In this document: in pieces, positions 21,379 through 33,611 of the stretch
Position numbering within the stretch: position 1 is the first letter of the stretch
Layout: each line of letters begins with the position of its first letter
Source of the DNA: Porites lobata
Lineage: Eukaryota > Cnidaria > Anthozoa > Scleractinia > Poritidae
Reading direction: 5' to 3'
DNA: 64,000 nt
NCBI GenBank assembly: GCA_942486035.1
Contig: CALNXK010000015.1
Span: 1,423,501-1,487,500, forward strand
Made by a program: the position numbers and the translations under genes
The notes under the pieces: model-generated
Told to the model about the DNA's origin: nothing
The model's input: the letters and a program-made list of their open reading frames with translations, nothing else
Database searches by the model: none

Positions 21379-24300
21379 GACGATTAAAACATAGCTGCTT
21401 AATTGACTAAGTTCTTAACTTATCAGTTCTTCACCTTAGGCCTGCATCAGTTATCTGATAACAGCCAGACAGTCCCAGATAAACAAGCCCTCGCTTCACT
21501 GTTTTGGGAGTAGTGCTGCTCAATTTGCCACAGGAACAAGAAGTGTGGCAGTCACAACTGCTGTCCTCAATATCTGAGATTCCAGAATCAGCTGGCAGCT
21601 TGCCCAGTGATGAAGAGAGTTTGAAAAGAGTCTTGTCTGTAATGTTCTTACAACCAGAGACATCAAGATGTTGAAGATGAAGACCTCCTCCCTTTCGGAA
21701 CAGTCTGATAAAAGATGAAAAATAAAAGTTATTACAGTCGGTCATATGTCAGCTAAATCACATGAAAAAAGAAACAGAAAAAATGGTTAAATCTTCATCA
21801 AAACAGGTGAGGACAAAGTGGCTTATTTGTGAGGCAAGGGATGGCATTGAAGTTACAGTCCGTAATAGAAAAGTGTCCGTATTATAGAGGTGTCAGTAAG
21901 AAGAGGTTAGACTGTACTTACTAATTACACCCTGACAAAATATCTTATTTCCTGTAGATGTAACAAGATCTTTAAATTTGACTTACCCTTTTAATCCAAA
22001 GTCAGAAACTGCATTTTGTGATAAATCAAGATGCCTAACATTAGGACAGTGGGACAGAATCTTGAATGCCTATAAAAAAAAATTAAAATGGAAACATTGA
22101 AATGTTCTAGAAATTTTACAGCTCCACAAAAGAGCATGTTTCCTCTATTACTGATGGTGCTATGGCACCTGCAGCAATGATGAATGACCTGGCATATTCC
22201 CTGCTCTTAGCACAGTCTGATAACATTCACATGTACTATTTTACTCGAATTAACACTCACAGACCTCTTGGTAAAAAAAAGGGGAGCCAAGAAATTTTCC
22301 AAATTCTGCTAAAAAAATGCCTCACTTGAATTCCAAAAAAATCTTTTTGGGTTAGAAGGAACATGTTTATCATTTGATTTCCAAAATAATTATTCCAGTA
22401 AAACAGAACAACTTTGTGAGGTAAAAGAAAACTCAAATACTAAAAAAAATTCCTCCCAGAACTTTTCTTTTATTTGCTTTGGTTCAATAACAAAGTAATC
22501 ATTTTAATCTTAGCCTATTTTTATTTTACAGCTTTCAGTTTTTAGGGGAATTTTTTTGGCTCTTATTGAAAATTTCCAATAATGGAAAGCACCCCATGTC
22601 ACTGGTCCCCTACATACCTCACTGTCAACGGAAAATTCAAATTCAACTCCTTACTTGTCAGTGTTGATTGGGATTCCAAGCCTAGACCTACATAGTACCT
22701 GTGCTCAGTATTCCAACTCACAAAGAACTGAAAACCAGCAAATCACAGCATACATCTAGTTTCAGTGTGTAACAAATTACAATTATTACAGATGTCCGGA
22801 CTCCAGAGTTTTCTACAGAAAGCACATGGTCTGTACTTCTGTATATGGTACCCCATTATACCATTTCAACAAATATCTGGAAGGGTCTGGAAAAAGTCCA
22901 CCTCCCGTTGGGTCGTGATACAATGCACTTTCCAACAGCAGGTCAGGCAAAGAACCTACATACACCCCTCTTTACTCACCAAACCATTACTTAACACTGG
23001 ACAGCACCCAAGCTTTAACACCCACACAGATGGTCCAACCCTTGGCACCAGGTATCGCACCAAACCCAGCAGCTGCTGCATCTCTGGAGGTGACTCACTG
23101 TCACTGTCTGTTCCAGAGCTGGATCCAGTGTCACTGCAGCTTTCCTTGTCAGCATCTGTATTGGCAAAAGTACTTTCACAGAGAAAAATACAGTTAGAAG
23201 AAGGGTCTGACTGGTTGAAGCATATAAAACAATTATCAGGGCTTCTGATAGGTCACAGAGAAAAGTCCAATAATTGGACTTTTCTCTGATTTTACAGCAA
23301 ATTTGTCTCTGAAAATTTGCTGTAAAATCAGCCGATTTTGTGAAATTTTAGGGGCAAACTTCAGCAAAAAGCGACCGGTAATGACGGCCACATTTGTGGG
23401 AATTTTCTGGGCAAATTCACTGGAAATCAATTTGGTTTGTCCTGATTTGATGAACATTTTTAAGTTCTTTTTAATAGACAGGGTTGTCACTAAGATTTCA
23501 AGTTGCCAGGTAGACACAACAAGTAGGCGGGGAATCAAACGACTAGGGATTTCTTTTGGTTCTATTTTTCTTCTATTTTCCGATAAAAGTAGCCAGGGGC
23601 CACTCTCTTAGTAGCCGGGGAAAATCCCCGGCCGCCGGCTCTTAATGACAACCCTGAATAGAGATAATCATTTACTCTTTCAACAATAATGCCCTTGACA
23701 AATGTGCAAATGGCAAAGCTTTTAACATCATGGCTAGCAGTGTTCAACCTAGAAATAAATTAGTCAAAGTGGGTCATATGTCCCACATGGCATTTTAAAT
23801 AATTTATTGAGTCATTTCGTAAAAATGGTCGGGTTAAGTTTTTGAACTGACTTATGCGCTGTCGCTACTTTTTGGGCCATGCCGCTTGTCAGAATTTACC
23901 CTGGCATGGCCTCATAATAATGCAGCAGTATGAGGAGTCATACTGACACACAAGAAAAGTTACTTCATGAAATAAGTAATTCCAAAGCAGCAGGTAACAA
24001 TAAAAGTAAAGTGCTTATTGTTTGTTTTTACTGTGGCCACCAGTTTTCCTACCAGACCGGTAGGCATTGCCGCACTTTTTCAAAAAATGCCACACTGTAA
24101 GGGGTCCCAAGGACATCTACTTTTTTAGAAAGTACGAAGTATTTACTCTAACCCGTAGCTGTAAAACGTTGAGTTGGCATTGACTGTATCTAAAAATTGT
24201 GACCCGCTTTTCTTCCTCATGAACCCCTTTTAGCTTCTCTATTGACTATGGGTCCTGTGGACCCCAGTGTTGAAATTTCTGGAAAGAATACTGGGCTACT

Positions 24301-27300
24301 ATTGGTAATGAAAGAGTGTGTAGGGTATTATATGTGGCAGTGCTTTGTCTGATTCCAAGTTTGTTGTAAATTTTATCCAACCAGTAGTTTCAGACAATAA
24401 CTTACCTGTTCATAGATCCAGACTCCAAACTCTGAATCTCAGAATCACAGTTACATGAGCACATATCATCAACATCTGCACCAAACCGCCAATCCTTCCT
24501 GAAAATCCAGCGCACAGGGTAAAGCTCTCGCCACAACTCGCCATCTCTTGCAGATTGTGACCAAAGGCGACAAACCTGGGCACATCGGCATAAGTCTTTG
24601 GGTCCCAAGTAAGAGAATATTTTAAGCGTGATTTCAGAAGGAAAGTGCAGAAGCAAAGATTGCTTTTGTTCAGCGCCAACATCACTTTCAGAGGTTGAAG
24701 TCTTATTTACCACACTGCTTTCAGTCAATGTAAAATTTGCAAAAATGTCATGAGTAGATGCATCTAAATTTGATGCTGAAGTCCTTTCTTTTGAGCAATG
24801 AGCTCTGAGACTTGAATTTTTAGTCCTTACTGCAGCAGATTTTTCAAAATCAATGTCTTGATCAGACTCATGTTCAGATGAACTATCAATTTGAATACTG
24901 TCTTTTTCTGGAGAGTCTGTGCTTTCAACCTTGCAGTGCTGAAAAAGAAAAAGAATTTGATTGTGAGGGGAATGTGAGCTGTAAATAGTAGGTTTATAAT
25001 AATGCGATCAAAATTCCCATAAGCGACCACCCAAAATGAGAAGATTTAGTGGTTGCTTATACGAGAATCAACAAACAGGGGGTCTCTTCTGAGTAGAGAT
25101 CTCAACCAACCAATTTTGGAAGATGATTTATTACATGCAATTTTTAAGTTCTGAGGCCCTGCCAGGGAGCGGTCCCATGTCGCTCGCCTGAATTTTAAAA
25201 TGTCTTGTGTCAGTGTTTCTAAATGCTTCATGACGCTGTCAGAAATTGAACGAAAATTCTTTGTCTTTGTCGGAATTTTAGGAACTTGTAAAAAAGGGGC
25301 ATAGCGATGCGTTGTAAAGAACCCATTACAGTTCTGAAATTTCTCAGTTAAAATTTTATGTGTCGAACAGAAAAATATTGCCATTCACAATTAAGTGATC
25401 CACGATCAACATTTTAAGACTAACTGACCTGAGGAATAGTGAAGGCATGGTGGTGTACTCTGTGAGAGGGGTTGGAAGGTGGGTGGTAAGGTTATATGTA
25501 CCTGATCCTTGGTCTGTCTACCGTCGTCACTGTCGTGTTGCTTACATTTAAACTAGAAACTTAAGTCTGGATCACATTGTCTCTCTTCACCCAAGCGTAT
25601 AGTGGGTACGACGATCATAATGCTGGCCAGGAATTGAAAGCCTTGCGATGTTCTAACATCCCATTTATGGAGATGTAGTATCTTCGAACTAGTCACTTCA
25701 CACTACATTTACAGAGGAAAGTGCCAGTCTGATGAGCCACTTTGCTCATAACATTTATTTCTCCACCTTACAAATCAAGCAATAGTGGTCTTCTCACGGT
25801 TCTACCTGAGAGGGATGTCAGAAGGTCTAAAAGTTTAGGGGCAAGCAAAGCGTGCATAAAATTAAGCTATGTGATGGACAACCTCATTCCCAGCTGTCTC
25901 AGGAGTTGGGCGGGCTTGCGTAACGATTTGACAATGGCAACGTCCATGAAAATGCTCCTGAAAAATAGACTTCGCATCTTTTCACTTTTTTTGGCAATTA
26001 TCCCAAGTTGCCCAGTTACTTAAAAAGAGGGAATTTAGGTTGGAGGTGAAGAGAGGGGACCGCGCCCAAGTTCAGACAGAGATGGTAGAATTTATCGGCT
26101 TGCCGTTACCTTTCTGAAGTAAACTTAAAATTTGGTCATTTCATGACGCAGTTGTGTAGGGACGGCAACAAAATGTACAAGAAAGCGTGATGCACGTGCA
26201 GACTTGTTGTTTTGCTCATTAAACCTTTTAGTTTTTAGACGTTGCCTTCACCGTCATGTTTGTGTAAGGTCCCTCCATAAAGTGTAACGTGACACGCACT
26301 CAGGAGGGTCCACCGAAGCTCACTGACAAGAGACATTCTCCGAAGAGCAAGGAAAATTGACAAAAGTTGCATTTTCTTTGCATTCAGGACAGGTGATAAA
26401 ATAGCCAAACCGCTGTTCTTTGTCACTTATTCTTGGCTTTGCTGTCACTGTTGCAATTTGGCAGAGCGAGGTTGTCTCTTGTCACGATTTCATTTTACGC
26501 TCTGTCGCTGCTTTTTGGGGCAAGTCACTTGTCAGAATTTACCCTGGCAGGGCCTCAGTTATGCACAAGTATAGGAGCTGCTCCATGTTGTCACTGAAAG
26601 TTCTTGTTATTCTAAGCAGTAAGATAGTACATGTACATACAGCAAACAGAGACCACATCAGGTGTCAAGTGTTTGCTTAGCTTACTTGTAAGAGGTCAAA
26701 ACCGTTGGAAAATAATAAGCCCGCAAGGCCAAAAAGCGGTTGCAGTCACTTAAAGTTATGAGAGGTTCTGATTATATGGATATCATGGGGATATTTTGGT
26801 GTTTTGAATGGGTGGTTGCTTATGAGAGGTGGTTCACATAGAGGTTCGACTGTACCTGCAAATAGAACTCCAACAAAAAGAGCCATTTTTATAATGGAAG
26901 CAAAAATAAGGAATCATGAGGGGTAATTATCAATTAATGTTTATTTCCACTTTATTAATTGCAGGCAACGGAATGAAATTTTAAAACTTACCTTGCTGAG
27001 ATTAATATAAACAGAATGGAGATGTAACACCTTTGCCTTGATTTCTTTCAGCTCTTCAAAACTGAAATACTCCATAAGGAGTGGTTGAAATACCTGGCAC
27101 AATAAATAAAACAATACATGTTATTGCTGGTAGATCTAGAGGTTTCACTTACTAGTCTTACATGCATAAGCAGCGAGACTCATAATCTGCAACGTGTTTT
27201 TAGTCGCATTTAAGGCACAAAAGGGGAGTCTTTGTGCCAGGCGTTCCTTGCGGAGACCGTGGAAACTGGGACTAAGAATCGTTGCGTGATCAAAGCCACA

Positions 27301-30300
27301 AATATTTTGCGAAGAAAGCTTAGGAAAGATTACATTAAGAGCTTTTCTGAAACATGTTGGTCTACGAATTCTATCGCTTGAAGGCATTGATTACTTTGCA
27401 ACAAGTGAACACTACTGAGTGGTCGAAAAAAAAATAGGAATCTTAATTAGCAAAACTGAGATGGCCGGGTGTTGGAAACTTTCATTGTATACAAATTGGT
27501 CTTGTGATGAGCATGCGGTTTATTTTCAGCGATGACTGAAATGACGTGTCATGTAAATCACTTTTTTCATCTCTGGCAATGATGCAATTTCTCTGGAATC
27601 ATGGCCCTTGAATTTTCATGTATTTATACACGCGTATAGTCTGCGACCGCACACATATTTCCAGTTGTCACTAACACACGTACTAAATCAATTCAGAAAC
27701 AAATATTTAAAAGAGTATCAATGTCAATAAAGTAGAAAGTAAAAAACCTTTAACGAGTAAATCCTCTTTTGTGTAGAATTTATCGCTTCCTTATTTCTTG
27801 ATCTAATCTTCAAGCAAGCTAGACCGACGGCTCCTGTATAGAGCATTCTTGTTATAGTATAATACAGTTCTTTTGTACAATTATTAATTCTGGACTTTGA
27901 TTATTGGCCACTTAATAGAGTAAGGCCACTAAATAGAGGTTGAACTGACTACACTACCATTAAGTAACTGACAATGCAATTTGCATGTTAATAAATTAAA
28001 ACCAAATTATACAGTCAACACATGATGAGTGTGTGACATCTCTTCTGGTTTGTTGGACTTAACTGGTTGGACATTATTATGTCATCTGCAAAAGGAAACT
28101 TATTTGCAAGCCTGCAAAGATAAAAAATCTGACATCCTAGAGGAGCATATCGTATGACTTCTTTCTTGACTGCTGGCTTGATAGTCCCAAATTCACCTCC
28201 ACAGCCATTCTTTACCTCCTTCAACTTACAGGACTTTAAGAATAATGCAATATGGAGCAATTCCTCTCACCACTATTGCTCACAAATGACATCCATCATT
28301 AATAAGAACTGCATTAATTAACAAACCATAATGCTAAATAAATCTAAGCTTATGTCACTTTGGAAAAATATAAAGACCTCCTGAGTGACTCCTGGAAAAA
28401 AGTTTATTTTATGTCCTGCATTTTCACACCTTGACACGATTCAAATTTGGCGGGGACAAAAACTTACACATCGACCCTAAAAATAAATGAGTTAAATCAC
28501 AGGTGTTTACCTCTTCCTCGTGCCTCATATGTGGAAGAAAATCTCGTTTAAAGGATTGCAGAGCTTCCCTGAGCCTATCCTCAAACGTATTTCTGTTCAA
28601 ACAAGTTCCATTTTTTGACGCACTTTTCATTCCTTTCCTCGCTAATGATAAAATCTCCAAAACATGCCTGTCCTTGTGTACATCATTAACAACAGCAAGT
28701 AATTGCTGATTAATAAGACGATGCTGAAGTTCCTCCAAAATGCAGGTATTCTCAATTTCCTCATGGTGTTTAAGTTCTTGGAAGGTGGAATTTATGCAAC
28801 CCAGAAGTCTTAAGAGAGAAACATCATCTTTGAAGTTTGTCACTGAGAGCTAGAATTTGTAAACAGGATGTGTTAGTTAACCAGTTGCTGGTTTTCACAT
28901 GACATGATCAAAATTAAAACTAAAGAATTATCGATCCTTCTGAGTTTTTTATTTCATGAAGTATGTATTAGCAGCTAAAACCTTTACTCTATAGTTTTAA
29001 CTTTGAAAGGGGTCTTCATTTTGTGATAGTTAGTACAATTGAGTTTCTAACCTTTTGCATGACGTGGCATTTATATGGCAGCCGAGAGAGCTGTCATGTA
29101 GGTTGAAACATTGACTTAGTTTGGGGTTTGCAACCTGAACAGTCCTTGTATTAGGAAAAGCATCAATTAAAATTAATTCTTATAAGCTGCTCAAAGAATG
29201 AATCCACGCTTCCGTAGCAAAACTCGGTAACAAAATAAAATGTTTCTGTTAGTTTCTTGCTGCCTTGTTGGTTCGCCTCAGAGTGAGAGCAACATGGCAT
29301 CCCCACACAAAGCTCTGTAAATTTAGGTAAGACATTTCTCTGAATATCTTGGATGTGAAAAATTGTACCGACCTGCATCTTGGCAACGATCTTTGCATAT
29401 TTACCTTCATTCACCTATTTGATGGATTTGATTTTTATTTTCGATGGCATGACAGTGAAAACCATTATATAGTACCTTAAGCCACCAAAACATAATAAGT
29501 GACAATCTTTGGCCATCCACAGGGCTCAAAATAGTTTTTGGACCATGGCCAGTCATGTTGATTGGCCAAATAAGTTCTAGCTCGGTCATGGCTGGTTTCT
29601 GACTGGTCAATTATTTATAACTACAGGCGGCTAGAATATTTCATTACTTAACTGTTTCTGTAATTTATATAGAATTAATGTGAATAAATTTATTTTTCCA
29701 GTAATGTATTTAGTTTGAAAGCCACGTACTTGACCAGTCAAAATGACCGGCCAACTGCAAGTTTGTTCAGAAAACGGTCATCTTGGCTGAACATTGTCAG
29801 TTAACTGGTCGTTATTTTGCACCCTACATCCACAAAGTTGATACCAAAATTTATAAAGGAAAATATGACTGCCTTTTGCTTGCACACTTTTAAGACCCTA
29901 ATATCTGTTTGCAAATTCTCCAAACTCTTCCTATACATTTCCTGTGGTAGTGATGGGGAGAATTTGTTCAAGATATCAAAAACTTTTTCTAGTCGAGGAC
30001 AGTTAATGTTAGTGACCTTAAATTAGCAGTGTTATTTTAATAAGAAAAACAGGTAATAGTGACTCAGCACTTAAATGCTAGATACGCTGACATTAAAAGT
30101 AATTCAGCACGTGTGAGTCGAAAAATGACATTGCATATTTCAGTTCTTCTATTAAATGTCGACCTAAAGTTTGTACGAAAATACAGAAATCCTACTTTTG
30201 TCGGTAAAAACGTTTATAGTAATTAAAAGACAATTGAGTGAGAACAAGTGAGGGAAATTACACTGCTGGTGGAAAGGCATTATGTAATATCTTGCAATGT

Positions 30301-30701
30301 TTCAACAACGTACATGTACGTGGAAAGTAAAATATTTTACTTTTGAACGCATTTTAAGCCTTATTCTGAATTCATCTGGAAGTTTAACAGCTATACATGT
30401 TTGAAAGTGTGTTCCACCGTGACAATAAACGCCAATACATCAGGAACAAGTTGACAATATTGAAAATTTTGTGTCGACTATGTCTTCTGAGATTCAATGG
30501 TAGATAAGAAGAAATTCAAATACATGACCAATGTTTCAGCTGGTACCTTTAAAACACAGCAAGATTTCGAAAAAAAAACACTTCGTGAATAATAAAGACA
30601 CCAACCTTCTCCAGTGCTTCATACACCAGCTGCTTCATTCGCAAGTGAGGCCCAGTAAAGACGTCTATCTCCTCGGGACACGGGTAATGACACAGCGCCA
30701 T
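20064..30701 (-). CDS. FBXL5: FBXL5, iron- and oxygen-sensing F-box/LRR adaptor (8 exons)
   Basis: Exons, minus strand in transcript order: 30701-30606, 28849-28511, 27093-26992, 24938-24406, 23172-22980, 22069-21987, 21704-21435, 20292-20064. They total 1845 bp (614 aa plus stop) and every junction keeps frame. Domains: hemerythrin 1-180, F-box about 277-319, leucine-rich repeats about 380-580, cysteine-rich C-terminus. In mammals FBXL5 joins an SCF ubiquitin ligase that degrades IRP2; the di-iron site stabilises the protein and the [2Fe-2S] cluster supports IRP binding. Expected di-iron ligands are present (H19, H61, E62, E65, H90, H139, E143), as are four cluster cysteines (C584, C599, C609, C610). 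The protein is shorter than the human one (691 aa), mainly in the loop between repeats. The first donor (GTTGGT) is weak and the start rests on homology to the MxxFPEEVDVF-type N-terminus. Confidence 0.95.
20719..21010 (+). mobile_element. tRNA-derived SINE in FBXL5 intron 7
   Basis: A tRNA-like head (gcggccaaaatggttggtgc, box B-like AGGTTTGATCC at 20768-20778) is followed by a body with gagcaagacacttcacta, atgggtaccagcgga and gatgggccact-like motifs, a pattern familiar from marine invertebrate SINEs. The element lies antisense to FBXL5. Confidence 0.6.
21313..21378. repeat. (GAT)n microsatellite
   Basis: A GAT/ATG trinucleotide run with a short interruption (acaacaac), in FBXL5 intron 7. 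Confidence 0.95.
21435..21704 (-). CDS. FBXL5: FBXL5 exon 7: LRRs with shortened cysteine-rich loop
   Basis: LFRKGGGLHLQHLDVSGC, then the loop with SSCDCHTSCSCGK, then LVYLGLSGCYQITDAGLR. The loop between the two LRRs is far shorter than in human FBXL5. Donor GTGAAG. Confidence 0.93.
21987..22069 (-). CDS. FBXL5: FBXL5 exon 6: leucine-rich repeat
   Basis: AFKILSHCPNVRHLDLSQNA and onward, between TTATAG and GTAAGT, phase 0 to 2. It carries a typical CPNxxHLDL repeat. Confidence 0.93.
22980..23172 (-). CDS. FBXL5: FBXL5 exon 5: start of LRR region
   Basis: It encodes an acidic Ser-rich stretch, then QQLLGLVRYLVPRVGPSVWV and onward, matching the human LLHGLIHNVLPYVGTSVK region. The acceptor GTGAAAG is chosen because it alone keeps frame; the donor is GTGAGT. 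Confidence 0.88.
23257..23332. repeat. Two adjacent short perfect hairpins
   Basis: AGAAAAGTCCAAT/ATTGGACTTTTCT is followed at once by TGATTTTACAGCAAATTT/AAATTTGCTGTAAAATCA with an 8-bp loop. They lie upstream of exon 5, in FBXL5 intron 4. Possibly a transposon end; the other end was not found. Confidence 0.6.
23480..23655. mobile_element. hAT-like MITE in FBXL5 intron 4
   Basis: Ends AGGGTTGTCACTAAGA and TCTTAATGACAACCCT (15 of 16 matching). The flanking 8-mers taatagac and gaatagag match at 6 of 8. A GGGGAAAATCCCC palindrome lies near the right end. Confidence 0.65.
24406..24938 (-). CDS. FBXL5: FBXL5 exon 4: acidic linker and F-box
   Basis: It begins HCKVES after TTTTTCAG. A Ser/Glu-rich linker leads to the F-box, HFPSEITLKIFSYLGPKDLC to about residue 319, which would bind SKP1. 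It ends AACAG before GTAAGT, phase 2. Confidence 0.93.
26992..27093 (-). CDS. FBXL5: FBXL5 exon 3: last hemerythrin helix
   Basis: 34 codons, VFQPLLMEYFSFEELKEIKA and onward, between GCCAG and the consensus donor GTAAGT. It is too short to stand out as an open frame but aligns with the human VFQPMLMEYFTYEELKDIK segment. Confidence 0.95.
28511..28849 (-). CDS. FBXL5: FBXL5 exon 2: hemerythrin-like core
   Basis: 113 codons (residues 33-145) between acceptor TTCTAG and donor GTAAAC. It contains KHHEEIEN (H61, E62, E65), DVHKD (H90) and FLPHMRHEEE (H139, E143). Spacing between the first two histidines (42 residues) is the same as in human FBXL5. Confidence 0.95.
29521..29825. mobile_element. hAT-like MITE in FBXL5 intron 1
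   Basis: Imperfect inverted ends AGGGCTCAAAATAG and TTATTTTGCACCCT. The flanking 8-mers CCATCCAC and ACATCCAC match at 7 of 8, supporting an 8-bp duplication. Confidence 0.65.
30606..30701 (-). CDS. FBXL5: FBXL5 exon 1: N-terminus
   Basis: 32 codons starting MALCHYPCPEEIDVFTGPHL. H19 is the first predicted di-iron ligand. It ends AAG before the donor GTTGGT, phase 0. Confidence 0.9.
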
Positions 30702-30755
30702 CTTGGAATGAAAAACAAAAATAACAAGTGTTCGCCCGCAAAGGTACATGGAACA

Positions 30756-30763
30756 TGACGTCA
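30756..30763. promoter_or_regulatory. Palindromic CRE-type site upstream of FBXL5
   Basis: A perfect TGACGTCA lies 54 bp upstream of the proposed FBXL5 start codon (minus strand). Regulatory use is inferred from position only; the same octamer also occurs elsewhere in the window, e.g. near 31352, 42352 and 56618. Confidence 0.4.
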
Positions 30764-31191
30764 TTAACTGATACTCAGCGCCTGGGTCGGCCCTGTAGCC
30801 TAAAGATCGTCTTCACTGTCACGCAACAAAAAAATAAATTGGAAACCGTCCAGTGGAAGAAGCCAACAAAATTAAATGTTATAAAAGATTAATACATAAA
30901 CAGTTTGTCCAAGTCTCAGGTTTTTGTGGCCCACAGCTTCTGAGTAATTTGCCGAAACGTTTCACCCACCTTTGTACATGTAGACTGTATGAAGACGCCA
31001 GTACTGGTGCACCAATATGGCTGCCGGAAATCAACAAAAACATCTGGAGTTCACTTTTTCTATGAAATCTCTTTCTTTTCATTCGAAAACTAGCATGCCG
31101 GCGCATTAACATATCTTCTAATACTTGAGATGGTTATACTGTTGAAAGAGGAGAGACTTTCTTTCAACGAGACAGAATTTTTATTTTGGTG

Positions 31192-31368
31192 TCACGCACT
31201 GTGAAAACTCAGAAGTTCAAATTGCTGTTTTTTCGAAATGAAACGTGCTACGGAAATGGAAACTTGTGCAAAGATTTTTTTTTGTTTATCTTCAACCTAG
31301 TGTAAATAAGAATTCGCGAAACTTTGCTCAGTTTTGACTTTACAATTTGATGACGTCACTGTGAAGAC
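31192..31368 (+). repeat. Dispersed repeat, copy B (partner at 1216-1401)
   Basis: It repeats the sequence of 1216-1401 (gtgtcacgcact, ttatcttcaacctagtgtaa, tttgatgacg) with scattered differences. It lies between FBXL5 and the tandem locus. Confidence 0.7.
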
Positions 31369-32168
31369 ACATCATCTTCGCCACGAGAAAAAAACCGCTG
31401 GCACCCAGTATTTGACCGTATTTTTACAGTATTTATAGACCATATCCCATATATGAAAATTCATACTTGGCTCCGAGGCATGGGGCAATAAAACAAAAGA
31501 AATGTATTATTCATTTTTGAGCCTGCATTTTAATATATCGGAGCTGGTTTATTGAGCATCACCAGCTATCGTTCAATAGGTATTGCAAAAGTTTGATAAA
31601 CTGTGTTGTCAAGAACCAACGTACCTAAGTGTTTTTTTTTTGTAAATACAACCGGCTAAATAAAAAAAATGAATACTAGGAAACGAATAAATTTCTATGC
31701 TTACAAGGAGAAGAGATTACAACAGAGCAAAAGGACTATGGTACTGACTGATGTATCCACTTGATTAAAATGAACAAGTTGTAGAATTTTAGAATTAAGC
31801 AGAAATCAAGTACCCTATTTAACAGAATTCATAAGCTTGCCACTCGCCATAGACTGGAACAACTTGGGATAATATAATCTCCTATGTGAAGTTTTACTAA
31901 ACTGATATTACCCATCTTTTAGGATGACTAAGGACAAAATAAGAAAAAAAAACAAACGACTCTGATGCCATCAGAACTTTGGAAAATTTCTTTGGTGAAA
32001 CTGAAAATTAGAACCTGAACTGGAAAAACACCCATCTCCCGCGTGAGGAAAAATATTAGTCAGATTAGTTGACAGGTCAATAACCTTCGTTACTCAAGTC
32101 ACTCACTGTTATTTGTGTAGTTGCAACAAGTGATAATATTTATTGGCCCTTCTTTTTTCATCTTTAAC

Positions 32169-32549
32169 TACTGTAAATTCCGAAAATAAGTCCCGTGGCC
32201 TATATTTTTCAAAGGCACTTTTTGAGGGGCTTATATTCGGAGGGGCTTCTCTACGGAGGGAAATTTGCGTTTACAAATCGATTGGACTACTTTATAGTTT
32301 GAAGTAAATTTACCGTTTTTGCTTTGTTTTACTTCGTATTTGAGGGCAATTTTGCCCTCAAACACAAAGTAAAACAAAGCAAAAACGGTAAATTTACCTC
32401 CAACTATAAGGCTATCCCAACCGATTTTGAAACGCAAATTTCCCTCCGTAGATAAGCCCCTCGGAATATAAGCCCCTCAAAAAATAAGCCCCTCAAAAAA
32501 AGCATTTGAAAAATGTAAGCCCGGGGCTTATTTTCGGAATTTTAGGGTA
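32169..32549. mobile_element. 'ATAAGCCCC' MITE, copy 2 (block 1)
   Basis: TACTGTAAATTCCGAAAATA and its near complement bound the element, which has internal inverted ATAAGCCCC motifs. It occupies the same site as the copy in block 3 (57354-57689), and block 2 shows the empty site near 49100. Confidence 0.8.
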
Positions 32550-33535
32550 TTTTATTATCATGAACATCTTTATCATGGCAAATTTGTTGTCTTAATTATT
32601 TTCTCCATGTATATAAATTAAAAAATTAGTCAATGTTTCAGACTCTTATCGACTGCCGCGTGCGGACCGTTATTGACTCGAACTTCGTGAAAAAAACATT
32701 ATCATTCTGCACCCCACTCAATCTGCCAACGACCAAGATAACACCATCACAAAAGAATATTGCTCTTACGTTTTCAAAAGCATTTAGCTCTTCAGTAGTC
32801 AAACAAACTTTCTCTGCAATCAAGGTAGAAAATCATGACCGCAAAATCCCGGTTCACTGCCAAAGGATCGGCCTATTAACTGAGAAATTAACGGCTGAAC
32901 ATGTAGATATGAAGAAAAGCCAGACCACCTCTTTTCTGCTGAGTAATTTTCTAAGAATACAGGTGGGGGGTTTTCTCTAACAAATACTAATAAACTTCAG
33001 TATAAACTTGCCCACCGTCTTCGGTCTATTGGTAGCCCTTGGTGTCGCATTTCGTCTTGAATGCCTCTTATGTTAAAATAGTACGCCTTAATTGTTTCAG
33101 CCTCTTTGCGAATCTCTGATTTTAAAATCAGTCTACTAATATTTTAAGATGTTTCATTTTTTTAAGAAACATGCTTCATCTCTCGCGGAGTGATCTTACC
33201 TCGACTTCCCATAGCGCCTTTTACACTGTAAAAGATCGTCAGACAACCACGGTATCGCGCCTAGGAACTATAGGAGGATTGCAGAGAAATGTTGAAAGGC
33301 TTTTCAATTTACAAATTATCTAACATGTTGTGGTAACACGACATATTTGATCTAATTTTCAAACTGAATTCGACAGCACGTAGATGACAGCATGCAGCTG
33401 TCTAATTTTTAACTTGTGTCTACAGCAGGTGGATTTAGAAGCATTATTAAGAGTCCTCCATGTAGGCGCTTTCATTATTATCACCAGTTTTGGCTGCTAA
33501 AGTGGTCAGATAGCGATGATTTGAGATGCAAAAAT

Positions 33536-33611
33536 ATGGCCTCCTTTCTTCGTGGTCAAAGGGTTCCCATTTTCTTCTTGTCATTAGAACTTTTCTTAGC
33601 TTCCGTGGAAG
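33536..33611 (+). CDS. Copy 1 exon 1: signal peptide
   Basis: MASFLRGQRVPIFFLSLELF followed by LASVEG, then consensus donor GTAAGT, phase 1. A basic N-terminus plus a hydrophobic core is typical of a secretory signal. Same position and length (76 bp) in copies 2 and 3. Confidence 0.85.

Noticed and set aside
22765..23289. A 174-codon plus-strand open frame
   Set aside because: It lies opposite FBXL5 exon 5 and its intron, and shows no recognisable domain. The minus strand explains the region.
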